From PALSA-1003 sp963741315 (GTDB taxonomy: Bacteria > Pseudomonadota > Gammaproteobacteria > Burkholderiales > Casimicrobiaceae): a stretch of DNA of 64,000 nt. Each line of letters opens with the position of its first letter. Position 1 is the first letter of the stretch. Shown here one piece after another: positions 25,846 through 34,632 of the stretch. Made by a program: the position numbers and the translations under genes. A model generated the notes under the pieces. It did no database searches, had not been told where the DNA came from, and saw only the letters and a program-made list of their open reading frames with translations. The stretch spans positions 620,001 to 684,000 of the forward strand of contig CAVUHK010000008.1 in NCBI GenBank assembly GCA_963741315.1, given 5' to 3'.

Positions 25846-26841
25846 TCAATAGGCGGCGATGCGCTCCCAGAATCCCTTGCCCCATTTGGCTTCGAACTTG
25901 GCGGGTACGCTTGCCAGCACCGGCTTGCGGAAACTCTCGATGTCCGGTTGCACGACGGTCATGCCGCCGGCCTTGAAAGTGTCGACCAGCTTGGCTTCCT
26001 GCGCCAGGATTTCGTTGTCCTGCACCTGCGAGAACGTATCGATCGCGGACTTGAGCGATTGCCGTTCCTTGGGGGTCAGCGCCTGCCATGCCGCTTCGTT
26101 GATGGCGATCAGGCGCGGCGTGAGGATATGCCCGGTGAGCACGAGGTACTTCTGCACTTCGTTGAATTTCCCGCTCTGGATCGTCGGCAACGGATTTTCC
26201 TGGCCGTCGACCGCACCCTGGCTCAGCGCGAGATAGAGTTCGCCGAAATTCAGCGGCGTCGGCTTCGCTCCCCAGGCTTCGGCCATGGCGCGGAAGGTAT
26301 CGACTTCCGGAATGCGCAACTTGAAGCCCTTCATGTCGTCGACGGTGTTGATCGCCTTGCTGCCGGACGTGACGTGGCGCTTGCCGTAGTAGGTCGCGCC
26401 GATGATGCGCATCTGCCGCTTGGGCACGAGCTGCGCGTTCATCTCGTCCATGATCGGCGAGTTCAGGACCTTGCGCATATGCTTTTCGTCGCGCCAGATG
26501 TACGGTGCCTCGAGAATAGAGAACTGCGGCACGAACTGCCCGAATTGCGCCGCGCCCTCGTCGACCACCTGGATCGCGCCGGTCGACGTCGCCTCGATCA
26601 GATCGCGCGACGAGCCAAGCTGTCCTGCCGGAAAGATCTGGATGTCGAGCGATCCTCCCGTCTCGTCCTTCACCTGCTTGGCGATACGCTCCATCATCGC
26701 GACTTGTGGATGATTTGCCGGCATCACCGTTGCCCAGCGCAATGCCGTCGCGGCCATGGCCGAGCGCGGCAGCGCGCTGGCGCAAATGCCCGCAATGCCG
26801 GCGCCGATGGCACGGCGCCGCGTCCAGATCAATTTGCTCAT
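25846..26841 (-). CDS. TRAP transporter solute-binding protein DctP
   Basis: 331 residues. A signal peptide begins with twin arginines (WTRRRAIGAGIAGICASALP, cleavage after SAMA), so Tat export is possible. DctP features include FPAGQLGSSRDLIEATSTGA, the IRVP-type IRIPEVDTFRAMAEAWGA with the conserved substrate-carboxylate Arg, and GAVDGQENPLPTI. It captures an organic acid in the periplasm for DctQM. It is the first gene of the operon. Confidence 0.9.
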   Translation of the reverse strand: MSKLIWTRRRAIGAGIAGICASALPRSAMAATALRWATVMPANHPQVAMMERIAKQVKDETGGSLDIQIFPAGQLGSSRDLIEATSTGAIQVVDEGAAQFGQFVPQFSILEAPYIWRDEKHMRKVLNSPIMDEMNAQLVPKRQMRIIGATYYGKRHVTSGSKAINTVDDMKGFKLRIPEVDTFRAMAEAWGAKPTPLNFGELYLALSQGAVDGQENPLPTIQSGKFNEVQKYLVLTGHILTPRLIAINEAAWQALTPKERQSLKSAIDTFSQVQDNEILAQEAKLVDTFKAGGMTVVQPDIESFRKPVLASVPAKFEAKWGKGFWERIAAY

Positions 26842-26996
26842 GGTTTCCTCCTCCTGTTGCGTTGCGACCAGGCCAATGATTTGCAGGTGCCTGGGCGTTG
26901 CATGACAAAGCTACGCATTCTCGACATCGACATGATGACTGATTTCGGCCGCTGGCGACACGGTACAGGGTGGGGCAATGCCACAACCGGGCATCG

Positions 26997-27998
26997 CTAC
27001 GCCTGTCGCACCAGAGTCGCCTCGCCGAACAGCGATGGAATCGTCACCTGGCGAATGTCCGGATGGTCGGGCACCAGGAACAGGATCGGCGTGATCAGCT
27101 CCTCGAAGATGCCGCGAAGACTGCGCGCGCCGGTCTTGTATTCGAAGGCCAGCTCGGCGATCTGCTCGAAGACTTTCTTTTCGACGGTCAATTCCACGCC
27201 TTCGTTGCTGAAGATGTCCTGGAACTGGCTGTAGATCGAGTTCTTCGGTTCGATCATGATGCGCACAAGCATCGGCCGCGTCAGGTCCTGGAAGTTGGCG
27301 ATGATCGGCAGTCGGCCGGTGAATTCCGGAATCAGCCCGAAGGTGAACAGGTCGGTGGGCTTGACGCGGGTGTTAAGCCGGTCGAGGATTTTCTGGCTGT
27401 CGTCCTTCGACCAGGTAATGAACCCGTAACCGTGCGTCTGCGACATGATCTTGTCGAGGCCGACGAACGCGCCGCCGCAGATGAACAGGATGTTGGTCGT
27501 GTCGATGTACTGCCCGCTGCCCAGCTTGACCTGCGAGCCTTCCATGATCTTGAGCAGCGCGTGCTGCACGCTCTCGCCGGAATTGCCGCGCACCTCCCCG
27601 TCGGACGCCTTGAGCTTGTCGATTTCGTCGATGAAGACGATGCCGCTCGATGCCTTGCCGATATCCGAGCCGGCCTTGTCGACCAGCCGCTGCAGGATGG
27701 CCTCGATTTCCTCGTTGACGTAACGCGTCTGCGCCAGCGACGTCGCCTCGGCTGTCACGAACGGCACGCCCAGCACCCGCGACAGCGTCTCGCAGAGCAG
27801 CGTCTTGCCGGTTCCCGAAGAGCCGATCAGCAGGACATTGCTCTTGGCGATCGGTGCGTTGTCGGCGCGCGATCGCGCGATCTTCTTGAAGTGCGAATAG
27901 ACCGCGACCGCGACCGTCTTCTTGGCCGCATCCTGGCCGATGACATACTGGTCGAGATATTCGACGATGAACCTGGGCGTGATCTTCTTGTCGAGCAT
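26997..27998 (-). CDS. ClpX-like AAA+ ATPase lacking the zinc-binding domain
   Basis: 333 residues from ATG 27998 (GGAG upstream); 28034 is an alternative. Walker A GSSGTGKT (59-66), Walker B VFIDEID (121-127), CGGAFVGLD and FGLIPEFTGRLP with sensor/Arg-finger region are ClpX-like. It lacks the N-terminal Cys4 domain. The pore-1 loop reads RYVN (92-95) where ClpX has GYVG, the RKH loop is absent, and the ClpP-docking IGF loop region reads GYGFITW. It is therefore a divergent paralogue, possibly a remodeller that does not feed ClpP. It sits between a TRAP operon and an ABC importer operon on the same strand, 19 nt after the permease gene. Confidence 0.85.
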   Translation of the reverse strand: MLDKKITPRFIVEYLDQYVIGQDAAKKTVAVAVYSHFKKIARSRADNAPIAKSNVLLIGSSGTGKTLLCETLSRVLGVPFVTAEATSLAQTRYVNEEIEAILQRLVDKAGSDIGKASSGIVFIDEIDKLKASDGEVRGNSGESVQHALLKIMEGSQVKLGSGQYIDTTNILFICGGAFVGLDKIMSQTHGYGFITWSKDDSQKILDRLNTRVKPTDLFTFGLIPEFTGRLPIIANFQDLTRPMLVRIMIEPKNSIYSQFQDIFSNEGVELTVEKKVFEQIAELAFEYKTGARSLRGIFEELITPILFLVPDHPDIRQVTIPSLFGEATLVRQA

Positions 27999-28017
27999 GA
28001 GCGTGCTCCGGTCGATG

Positions 28018-28824
28018 TCAGTGCGTGGGCGCAATCTCGCTTTCGTGCCAGCGTGACAATACCAGACGCGACAGCCACACGGTCGCGCCGAACAGCGCCA
28101 CGCCGCTCAACGTGATCAGCGCCAGCGCCGCGAACAGCCGCGGGATGTTGAGCTGGATCCCGGCCAGCAGGATCTGGTAGGCGAGTCCCGCTCCCTGGCC
28201 ACCGGTGCCGGCAACGAACTCGGCGACCACCGCGCCGATCAGCGCCAGCCCGCTGGCGATGCGCAGGCCGCCGAAGAAGTAGGGGAGCGCGCTCGGCACG
28301 CGCAGGCGCCACATGACCTGCCAGCGGGTCGCGCGATACATGCTGAACAGGTTGAGCAGGCCCGGATCGACGCTGCGCAGTCCGAGCGTGGTATTGGAGA
28401 TGATCGGGAAGATCGCGACCACGACCGCGCACACCACCAGCGCCACCTGGGTGTCCTTCACCCAGATGATGATCAGCGGTGCGATGGCCACGATCGGCGT
28501 CACCTGCAGAATGACCGCGTAGGGAAACAGGCTCATCTCGATCCAGCGGCTGCGCACGAACAGCAGCGCGATCAGCGCACCAAGAATCACCGAGACGAGC
28601 AGTGCGGTGAGCGCGACGCCGAGTGTCACTCGCAGCGAATCGAACAGCAGCGCACGATCGGTGACCAGCGTCTGCAGCACCAGTAACGGCGAGGGGACGA
28701 GATAGGCCGGCACGTCGTAGGCGGTCACCAGTACTTGCCAGACACCGAGTACCACGACCGCGACCAGCAGTGGCGCGGTATAGCGCAGCGCCCGCGACGG
28801 AGCGCTCTCCGCGGGCGTTGTCAT
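28018..28824 (-). CDS. SsuC/TauC-type ABC permease
   Basis: 268 residues with six membrane helices and the EAA-type loop (SMYRATRWQVMWRLRVPSAL then PYFFGGLRIASGLALIGAVV). Together with the ATPase (4-nt overlap) and an NMT1-type binding protein it forms an importer for a nitrate-, sulfonate- or pyrimidine-like solute. Confidence 0.9.
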   Translation of the reverse strand: MTTPAESAPSRALRYTAPLLVAVVVLGVWQVLVTAYDVPAYLVPSPLLVLQTLVTDRALLFDSLRVTLGVALTALLVSVILGALIALLFVRSRWIEMSLFPYAVILQVTPIVAIAPLIIIWVKDTQVALVVCAVVVAIFPIISNTTLGLRSVDPGLLNLFSMYRATRWQVMWRLRVPSALPYFFGGLRIASGLALIGAVVAEFVAGTGGQGAGLAYQILLAGIQLNIPRLFAALALITLSGVALFGATVWLSRLVLSRWHESEIAPTH

Positions 28825-29594
28825 TCGGGCACTCCGGCATGAGCCTCCGCGACCAGGTCCGAAAGGTGCTGGCAGCGCGCGGCGAACGCCGGCGTGAGGC
28901 GATACGAGTCGCTGCGCGGATAGGGCTCGTCGATGGCGATGTCGGCGATGATGCGGCCTGGGCGCGCCGCCATGACCGCGACCCGTGTGGACAGGAATAC
29001 GGCTTCGACAATGCTGTGGGTTACGAATACGACGGTCAGCGCCTGCGCCTTCCATAGCGACAGCAGCTCGTTGTCGAGACGCTGGCGGGTGAATTCGTCG
29101 AGTGCGCCGAAAGGCTCGTCCATGAGCAGCAGGTTTGGCGATGTCACCAGCGCGCGCGCGATCGACGCCCGCATCTGCATCCCACCGGAAAGCTCGCGCG
29201 GCAACAGCGCCGCGCTATCGGCCAGGCCGACCTTTGCGAGCGCCGCGGCGACCTCGCGGTCGGCATCGGCGCGCGGAGTCGCCGCAAGGTCGAGCGGCAA
29301 TCGGACGTTGCCGTCGATGCGCGCCCACGGCATCAGCGTCGGCGCCTGGAACACCATGGCCAGTCGCCGGCCCGGTCCCCCGGTCGCTGCGAAATCGCCA
29401 CCCCACCAGCGAATCCGGCCAGCGTCGGGCCGCAGCAGTCCTGCGACGAGGTTGAGCAGCGTAGTCTTGCCGCATCCCGATGGACCGAGCAGGGTCAGGA
29501 ATTCGCCTTGTTCGATCGCCAGATCGATCGGCGCAAGCGCCACCGTGCCGGTGCGATAGGTCTTGCCTGCGCCGGCGATTTCGACCACCGGCAT
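28821..29594 (-). CDS. SsuB/TauB-type ABC ATPase
   Basis: 257 residues. Walker A GPSGCGKTT, Q-loop MVFQAPTLMPWARIDGNV, signature ELSGGMQMRASIARALV, Walker B NLLLMDEPFGALD and VTHSIVEAVFLSTRV are typical of nitrate/sulfonate/taurine importers. It lies 23 nt downstream of the binding-protein gene and overlaps the permease start. Confidence 0.92.
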   Translation of the reverse strand: MPVVEIAGAGKTYRTGTVALAPIDLAIEQGEFLTLLGPSGCGKTTLLNLVAGLLRPDAGRIRWWGGDFAATGGPGRRLAMVFQAPTLMPWARIDGNVRLPLDLAATPRADADREVAAALAKVGLADSAALLPRELSGGMQMRASIARALVTSPNLLLMDEPFGALDEFTRQRLDNELLSLWKAQALTVVFVTHSIVEAVFLSTRVAVMAARPGRIIADIAIDEPYPRSDSYRLTPAFAARCQHLSDLVAEAHAGVPE

Positions 29595-29617
29595 CGCGTC
29601 GACGCGGGCGGCGAGGG

Positions 29618-30596
29618 TCAGGGCAGTACCTTCACGTCGCGCACGATCGACAGCGTGTAGGCGTTGGCGTAGTCGGTGCCGGCCTTGGTCAGTCCTGCGC
29701 CGCGCAGGAAGTCGAGCGTCTGCTTCCAGCGCGCGTCGGTCATCGTCAGCATGCCCTGCTGTGCGGCATCACCGCCGGTGACCAGCGCGTACTCCTTCAT
29801 CTTGCGATGGCTGTACGCGAGCAATTCGTCGCTCATCTGCGGATTGTCGCGCTTGATGAGCGCATTGCCCGGCGCCGGATTGGCGAGGTAACTCTTCCAG
29901 CCTTCGGCCGAGGCGCGCGCGAAACGTTTCAGAACATCGGACCGCTTGGAGAGCGTGTCGCGGGTCACGACCAGCGCCTCGGAGTAGGGCGGATATCCCA
30001 TGTCCGCGAGCAGGAACACGACCGGCTTCACGCCCGCCTTCTCGATCGAAAACGGCTCTGAGGTCGCGAAGCCCTGCTGCGAAAGCGTCTTGTCGGCCAG
30101 GAACGGCTGCACGCTGAAACCGTACGGCCGCTTCTGGCTGTCGGTGAATCCGTAACGCTGCTTGAGCCACGGCCAGAAGGTGGTGTTGCTCGCGGCGCCG
30201 ATGGCGATCGGCTGGCCCTTGAGGTCTTCGAGCTTCGCGATGCCAGGATGCGCAATGATCGCGGTCGGATTCTTCTGGAAGGTCGCGGCGATCGCGGTGA
30301 CGGGTACGTTCTGCTCGATCGCCGAGACCACCTGCAACGCATCGCCCATGACCACATCGAGCTGGCCCGCGGCGAGCAGCTGCAGGCCATTGACCTGCGG
30401 GCCGCCCATCTTGATCGTGACGTCCAGGCCGTGTTTCTTGTAAATGCCCTTCGGCGAGCGCCTGATAGAAGCCGCCGTGTTCCGCCTGGGCGAGCCAGTC
30501 GGTGGCGAAGGTCAGTCGATCAGGCGTCTGCGCGCCGGCCGATGCCGTGAATGCCGTAAATGCAACGAGCAACAAACGCAGCGTGGTGCGAGACAT
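29618..30596 (-). CDS. NMT1/THI5-like ABC solute-binding protein, frameshifted
   Basis: A signal peptide (TTLRLLLVAFTAFTASAGAQ) and DRLTFATDWLAQAEHGGFYQ are followed by ALAEG. The frame then breaks near 30449 in a GGG run; deleting one G restores IYKKHGLDVTIKMGGPQVNG and the rest of the protein to 29618 (about 325 residues). The fold is that of nitrate/taurine/pyrimidine-precursor receptors. The homopolymer position points to a sequencing error. It is the first gene of the importer operon. Confidence 0.85.
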
Positions 30597-30663
30597 CGCA
30601 GAACTCCGGAAAGGGCAGGGCCGTCACTGGGAGCCGACGATGAATTGTAGCGGACGAAGCCGC

Positions 30664-31167
30664 TCAGTGCTGCGTCCGGATCGTCGACGTTATCGATTCC
30701 ACCACGCCCGACGCCATCTTGAATTGCGCCTGGCGGTCCGTGATCCCATAGCGGTGCGCGATCCAGGCGAAGTCGGTGTAGTACGCCCAAACGTCGCCGT
30801 TGTCGTCCTGCTGCACCAGCAGGCGTACGGGCCAATCGAGGCCGGACTGCGGATTTGAGGTGATGAACTGTGATCCGAGCGCCGGATTGCCGAAGACCAG
30901 CAGTGTCGACGGACGCAACTTGATACCGGCGTCGGCTGCCAGTTTCGATTGGTCGACTGCGAGGAAGAAGGTGATGCCCTTGGCGGCGATGTCCTGCTTC
31001 ATGCGGGCGACGCTCTCGTCGAGCGAATACGCGCTCTTGACCCTGATGATGCCGGCTTCCGAAGTCATGTTTTCCGGAACTGCCTGTTGAGCGATGACGA
31101 CGGACGGCGCTGCCAGCATGACGGCGAAGGATGCGGCAGTTGCGGTCTTGATCAGATTGGCAAACAT
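30664..31167 (-). CDS. exported DUF302 protein
   Basis: 167 residues. A signal peptide (TATAASFAVMLAAPSVVIAQ) precedes a DUF302 domain (RVKSAYSLDESVARMKQDIA, LRPSTLLVFGNPALGSQFI, WPVRLLVQQDDNGDVWAYYT). DUF302 proteins are periplasmic or small cytoplasmic proteins of unclear role, often near thiol, copper or oxidative-stress genes. The start at 31167 is supported by AAGGAGCATCAA upstream. Confidence 0.82.
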   Translation of the reverse strand: MFANLIKTATAASFAVMLAAPSVVIAQQAVPENMTSEAGIIRVKSAYSLDESVARMKQDIAAKGITFFLAVDQSKLAADAGIKLRPSTLLVFGNPALGSQFITSNPQSGLDWPVRLLVQQDDNGDVWAYYTDFAWIAHRYGITDRQAQFKMASGVVESITSTIRTQH

Positions 31168-31270
31168 TTGATGCTCCTTGAGGTTGCTGCGTGCTGCGGC
31201 ACGCGGGTTTGTGTGGAACGACAAGTTGTAGGGTGTGGTGGCCTCCGCCGGCGCGCACCGGCATTGGCAA

Positions 31271-32527
31271 TCACGCCATATGCGCGACCGGCTTCGGCGC
31301 GGCCGGCATGGTCAGTCGGAACGCGAGTAGCGCGGCGAGCGCCAGCGCGGCACCGATGCCGGTGACGCACGCGGCCCAGCCGGCGCGGTCGAACAACTGT
31401 CCGAGCACCAGGCTGCCGACGATACCGCCGAAAAAGTAGCATGCAAGGTAGATGCCGCTTGCGGCGCCGCGGTCTGTGGTCGCGGCGCGACCGATAAATC
31501 CGGTGGTCGTCGCCTGCGCGAAGAAAGTGCCGACTCCGACCATCGCGAGTCCGAGCATCACCGCGGGCAAGTACGGAAGCAGCAGCAGCGGCAGACCGGC
31601 GCCGGCCAGCGCCAGCGCACCCAACAGGGTGAGCCGCGTGCCGAATCGTTCCACCGCGCGGCCCGCCAGCGGCGTGGTGAATATCGCCGGCAGGAACACG
31701 AAGTAGACAAAGCCCAGGCCCATGCGCGAGAGCGCGATGGGTTCGCGCACCAGCACGAAATTGACATAGGTGAACGTGCCGATGAACGCGAACAGGATCA
31801 GGAAGCCTATGCCGAAGCCGGCGCGCAACGGTCCGTTGCGCAGGTGCTCAGCCCACACCGCAAGCGGAGAACGCGCGCCCGCCATCATCGCGGTGCCAGC
31901 GTCGTCCATCGGCTTGGTGCGCCCGAGGGTGAAATAGACGAGCACCGCGCCCGCCAGGTTGAGGCCGGCGAAGAACAGGAAATTGCCGGCGAGGCCCAGA
32001 TGATCGGCGAGGGCCGCCGACATCAAGCGTCCGATCAGGTTGCTGGCGACGTTGCCGGTGATGTATGCCGCAAAGGCGCCCGCGGTGTCGATATCGCCGC
32101 AGGTTTCCGCGAGGTAGGACAGGGTGAGTGCGAATGCGGTCGACATGCACAGGCCCTGCGCGATGCGCAGCAGCGTGAACACCGTGAGATTCGGCGCGAC
32201 CGCCAGCAGCGCGGTCGGCACCGACAGCAGCACAAGGCTCGCCAGAATGCCCAGCCGGCGATTGATGCGGTTGCTGAAGAACGCCACCGCGAGCCCGGCG
32301 ATCGCCATGCCGAGCGTGCTTGCATTGACCGCGAAGCCGATCGCGGCGGGGCTGACCTGGTAAGCCTTGGCGAGCGACGGCAGGATCGCCTGCGTCGCGA
32401 AAAGGTCGACGACGGTCAGGAACGCCGTCAAGCCGATCACGAACGAGCGCAGCAGGGCTCCGCCGGATGCCTGCATGGGAGCCGTGACGTGCTGCTGCAT
32501 CGCGGAGGCGTGCGTACCGCTGGTCAT
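31271..32527 (-). CDS. MFS transporter
   Basis: 418 residues with about 12 hydrophobic helices. The first loop (FSNRINRRLGILASLVLL) matches the MFS loop 2-3 pattern and LLRIAQGLCMSTAFALTLSY resembles drug/YnfM-type exporters. The substrate is unknown. The ATG at 32527 follows TTGGAATTCG-type noncoding sequence and a cupin gene upstream on the same strand. Confidence 0.88.
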   Translation of the reverse strand: MTSGTHASAMQQHVTAPMQASGGALLRSFVIGLTAFLTVVDLFATQAILPSLAKAYQVSPAAIGFAVNASTLGMAIAGLAVAFFSNRINRRLGILASLVLLSVPTALLAVAPNLTVFTLLRIAQGLCMSTAFALTLSYLAETCGDIDTAGAFAAYITGNVASNLIGRLMSAALADHLGLAGNFLFFAGLNLAGAVLVYFTLGRTKPMDDAGTAMMAGARSPLAVWAEHLRNGPLRAGFGIGFLILFAFIGTFTYVNFVLVREPIALSRMGLGFVYFVFLPAIFTTPLAGRAVERFGTRLTLLGALALAGAGLPLLLLPYLPAVMLGLAMVGVGTFFAQATTTGFIGRAATTDRGAASGIYLACYFFGGIVGSLVLGQLFDRAGWAACVTGIGAALALAALLAFRLTMPAAPKPVAHMA

Positions 32528-32622
32528 GATCGTTTGCTCCGTTGGAATTCGAGGTCCGCGAGCGCGCGCGTCGCTCACGCGGCGCGCAACGCCCGCGGGC
32601 CAGATCACCCGCGCTGCGGGTG

Positions 32623-33127
32623 TTACATCATGTGCTGGTCCTTCATGTTCTCGACCGGAAACAGGTCGACCGAGATCAGCACCGCCGGAACGGTTCCGGT
32701 GTTCTGCCACCAGTGCGACGTTCCGATTCTTCTCCGGCGCGACGTCGCCGGCCTTGTGCGTGATCGGTACGGCGCAGTTGCTGGCGTACTCGACGACTTC
32801 GCCGCTGACGATGTAGATCATCGCGGGACGGTTGTCGTGGCTGTGCCAGGGCACGATGGCGCCCGGCTTCATGTCGAGCTGGCGCAGGCGGAACAGCCTG
32901 CCCTTCTCGGCGAGCGGTTCCTTCGAAAGATCGGTCGTCGCACGCACGACGTCGGTGACGTCCTTGGGCATGGACGGTCCCTGCTTCTGGCCCTGGCCGT
33001 CGGCGACGCGCTTGTCCGCGGGGCATTCGCCCGCGAATGCGGTGCTGCTGCCAATAGCGAACGCGCTCGCGATTGCTGCGGCCAGCGCGATGCGCTGCCA
33101 TTTCGTGTTCTGCTGCTTGCTGTTCAT
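32623..33127 (-). CDS. exported cupin protein, frameshifted
   Basis: A signal peptide (WQRIALAAAIASAFAIGSST, cleavage after AFA) leads into a cupin with motif 1 WHSHDNRPAMIYIVSGEVVE. The frame breaks near 32735; an extra base removed gives TSHWWQNTGTVPAVLISVDL and VENMKDQHMM, ending at 32623. The 505-nt span is one base over a multiple of three, as expected for one insertion. It is a small periplasmic cupin of unknown ligand, probably metal-binding through the HxH residues. Confidence 0.8.
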
Positions 33128-33219
33128 GATCGATGTCTCCTGATGTTTGATGTCGTCCGGGCGACAGTGCCACGGCGTAACGATTCGTCGTTGCGACGAT
33201 CGCCAACTTACAAAGACAT

Positions 33220-34599
33220 CTACACCAGCGGCTTGAGGTCGCCGAGCAGGGTCGGAATGAGTTCCGACACGGTGGGATGGATGTGCACCGCGCGCGTGAT
33301 GACGGTATACGGGGCGCGCGCATACATGACATCGAGCAGGCAATGGATTGCCTCGTCGGCTTCGGTGCCCAGCAGCATCGCGCCCAGAATTCTCTGATCC
33401 TCGGCGTCGACCAGCACCTGCATGTAGCCCTGCGTTTCGCTGCGTTCACGAGCGCGGCCGACGCGCGCCATTTTCATCTCGCCAACCAGCGCCTTGCGAC
33501 CGGACGCCCGTACTTCGCGCTCGGTCATGCCGATGCGCGCCAGCGGCGGATCCACAAATAGAGCGTAGACCGGCAGCCGGTCGCTGACGCGTCGGTTGTC
33601 ACCGTCGAGCAGATTGGCGGCGACGATCTCGAAATCGTTGTACGAAGTATGGGTGAACGCGCCGCGTCCGTTGACGTCGCCCAGGGCCCAGATTCCCGGC
33701 ACGCTGGTTGCGAGCGTATCGTCGACCTCGATGTATCCGCGCGCATCGGTCCGGATGGCGGTCGTCTCGAGTCCGAGGTCCTGCGTATTGGGCACGCGTC
33801 CGACCGCGAGCAGCAGGTGGGAACCGTCGATTTGGCGAGGCTCGAGCTCGCAACTCACGCCGACCTGCACGCCGCTGCCGTGGCGTTTCGCACTCAGGCA
33901 TGTCGCATTGAGACGGAATGCGATGCCCTCGCCTTCGAGAATCGTCTGAACGGCGGCAGACACGGCTTCGTCTTCGCGCGCGATCAGCCGCGGACCCATT
34001 TCGATGACGGTAACGCGACTGCCGAAGCGGCGATACATCTGCGCGAATTCCAGGCCGATGTAGCTGCCTCCGACGACGATCAGGTGCTCGGGCAGGAAGT
34101 CGACGCCCATCATGCTGGAGTTGGTCAGGTAGGGAACGTCGGCAAGTCCCGGCATGACCGGCACCGATGCGCGACCGCCGACGTTGATGAAAATCTGTTC
34201 CGCCTCGAGCAGGGCATCGCCCACGCGTACCGCGTGCGGCCCCGCAAAGCGCGCATGACCTTCGATGAGCGTTACGTTGGGTGCGCCGCGCAGCCACTCC
34301 GTGACGCCGCGGTTGGACTGCTGCACGATCGAGTCCTTGCGCGCTTTTACGGTCGGCATGTCGACGCGCACCGCGCCGTTCAACATCACGCCAAAATCCG
34401 CGCCGCGCCGCGCGATGTGCGCGGCGCGGGCGCTGGCGATCAGCGCCTTGGTCGGAATGCAGCCATTGTTGACGCAGGTGCCGCCGACGAGCTTGCGCTC
34501 GATGATCGCAGTCCGGCGCCCGGACTTGCCCAGACGAACCGCCAGCGGCGGGCCGGCCTGGCCGGTGCCGATGACGATCGCGTCGTAGTGTTGCGCCAT
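33220..34599 (-). CDS. class I pyridine nucleotide-disulfide oxidoreductase (mercuric reductase/RclA-like)
   Basis: 459 residues. An N-terminal FAD fold (AIVIGTGQAGPPLAVRLG), a redox-active disulfide GGTCVNNGCIPTKAL (Cys pair at about 42/47), an NAD(P) fold (LIVVGGSYIGLEFAQMYRRF), the FAD motif ALGDVNGRGAFTHTS and a C-terminal His-Glu pair (HIHPTVSELIP). It lacks the N-terminal HMA domain and C-terminal Cys pair of true MerA, so it is a generic family member; the substrate is unknown and it is not placed with pyruvate dehydrogenase genes. Confidence 0.85.
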   Translation of the reverse strand: MAQHYDAIVIGTGQAGPPLAVRLGKSGRRTAIIERKLVGGTCVNNGCIPTKALIASARAAHIARRGADFGVMLNGAVRVDMPTVKARKDSIVQQSNRGVTEWLRGAPNVTLIEGHARFAGPHAVRVGDALLEAEQIFINVGGRASVPVMPGLADVPYLTNSSMMGVDFLPEHLIVVGGSYIGLEFAQMYRRFGSRVTVIEMGPRLIAREDEAVSAAVQTILEGEGIAFRLNATCLSAKRHGSGVQVGVSCELEPRQIDGSHLLLAVGRVPNTQDLGLETTAIRTDARGYIEVDDTLATSVPGIWALGDVNGRGAFTHTSYNDFEIVAANLLDGDNRRVSDRLPVYALFVDPPLARIGMTEREVRASGRKALVGEMKMARVGRARERSETQGYMQVLVDAEDQRILGAMLLGTEADEAIHCLLDVMYARAPYTVITRAVHIHPTVSELIPTLLGDLKPLV

Positions 34600-34632
34600 C
34601 GGTGTCCCCTCGAGCCTGACCTCGACAGGCTC

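Noticed and set aside
25831..28115. Long plus-strand frames opposite dctP and the ClpX-like gene
   Set aside because: Shadow frames; the minus-strand genes carry complete family motifs.
33220..34599. Mercuric reductase or dihydrolipoyl dehydrogenase of a dehydrogenase complex
   Set aside because: No HMA domain, no C-terminal vicinal Cys pair, no mer genes and no E1/E2 genes nearby; only the broad family call is safe.
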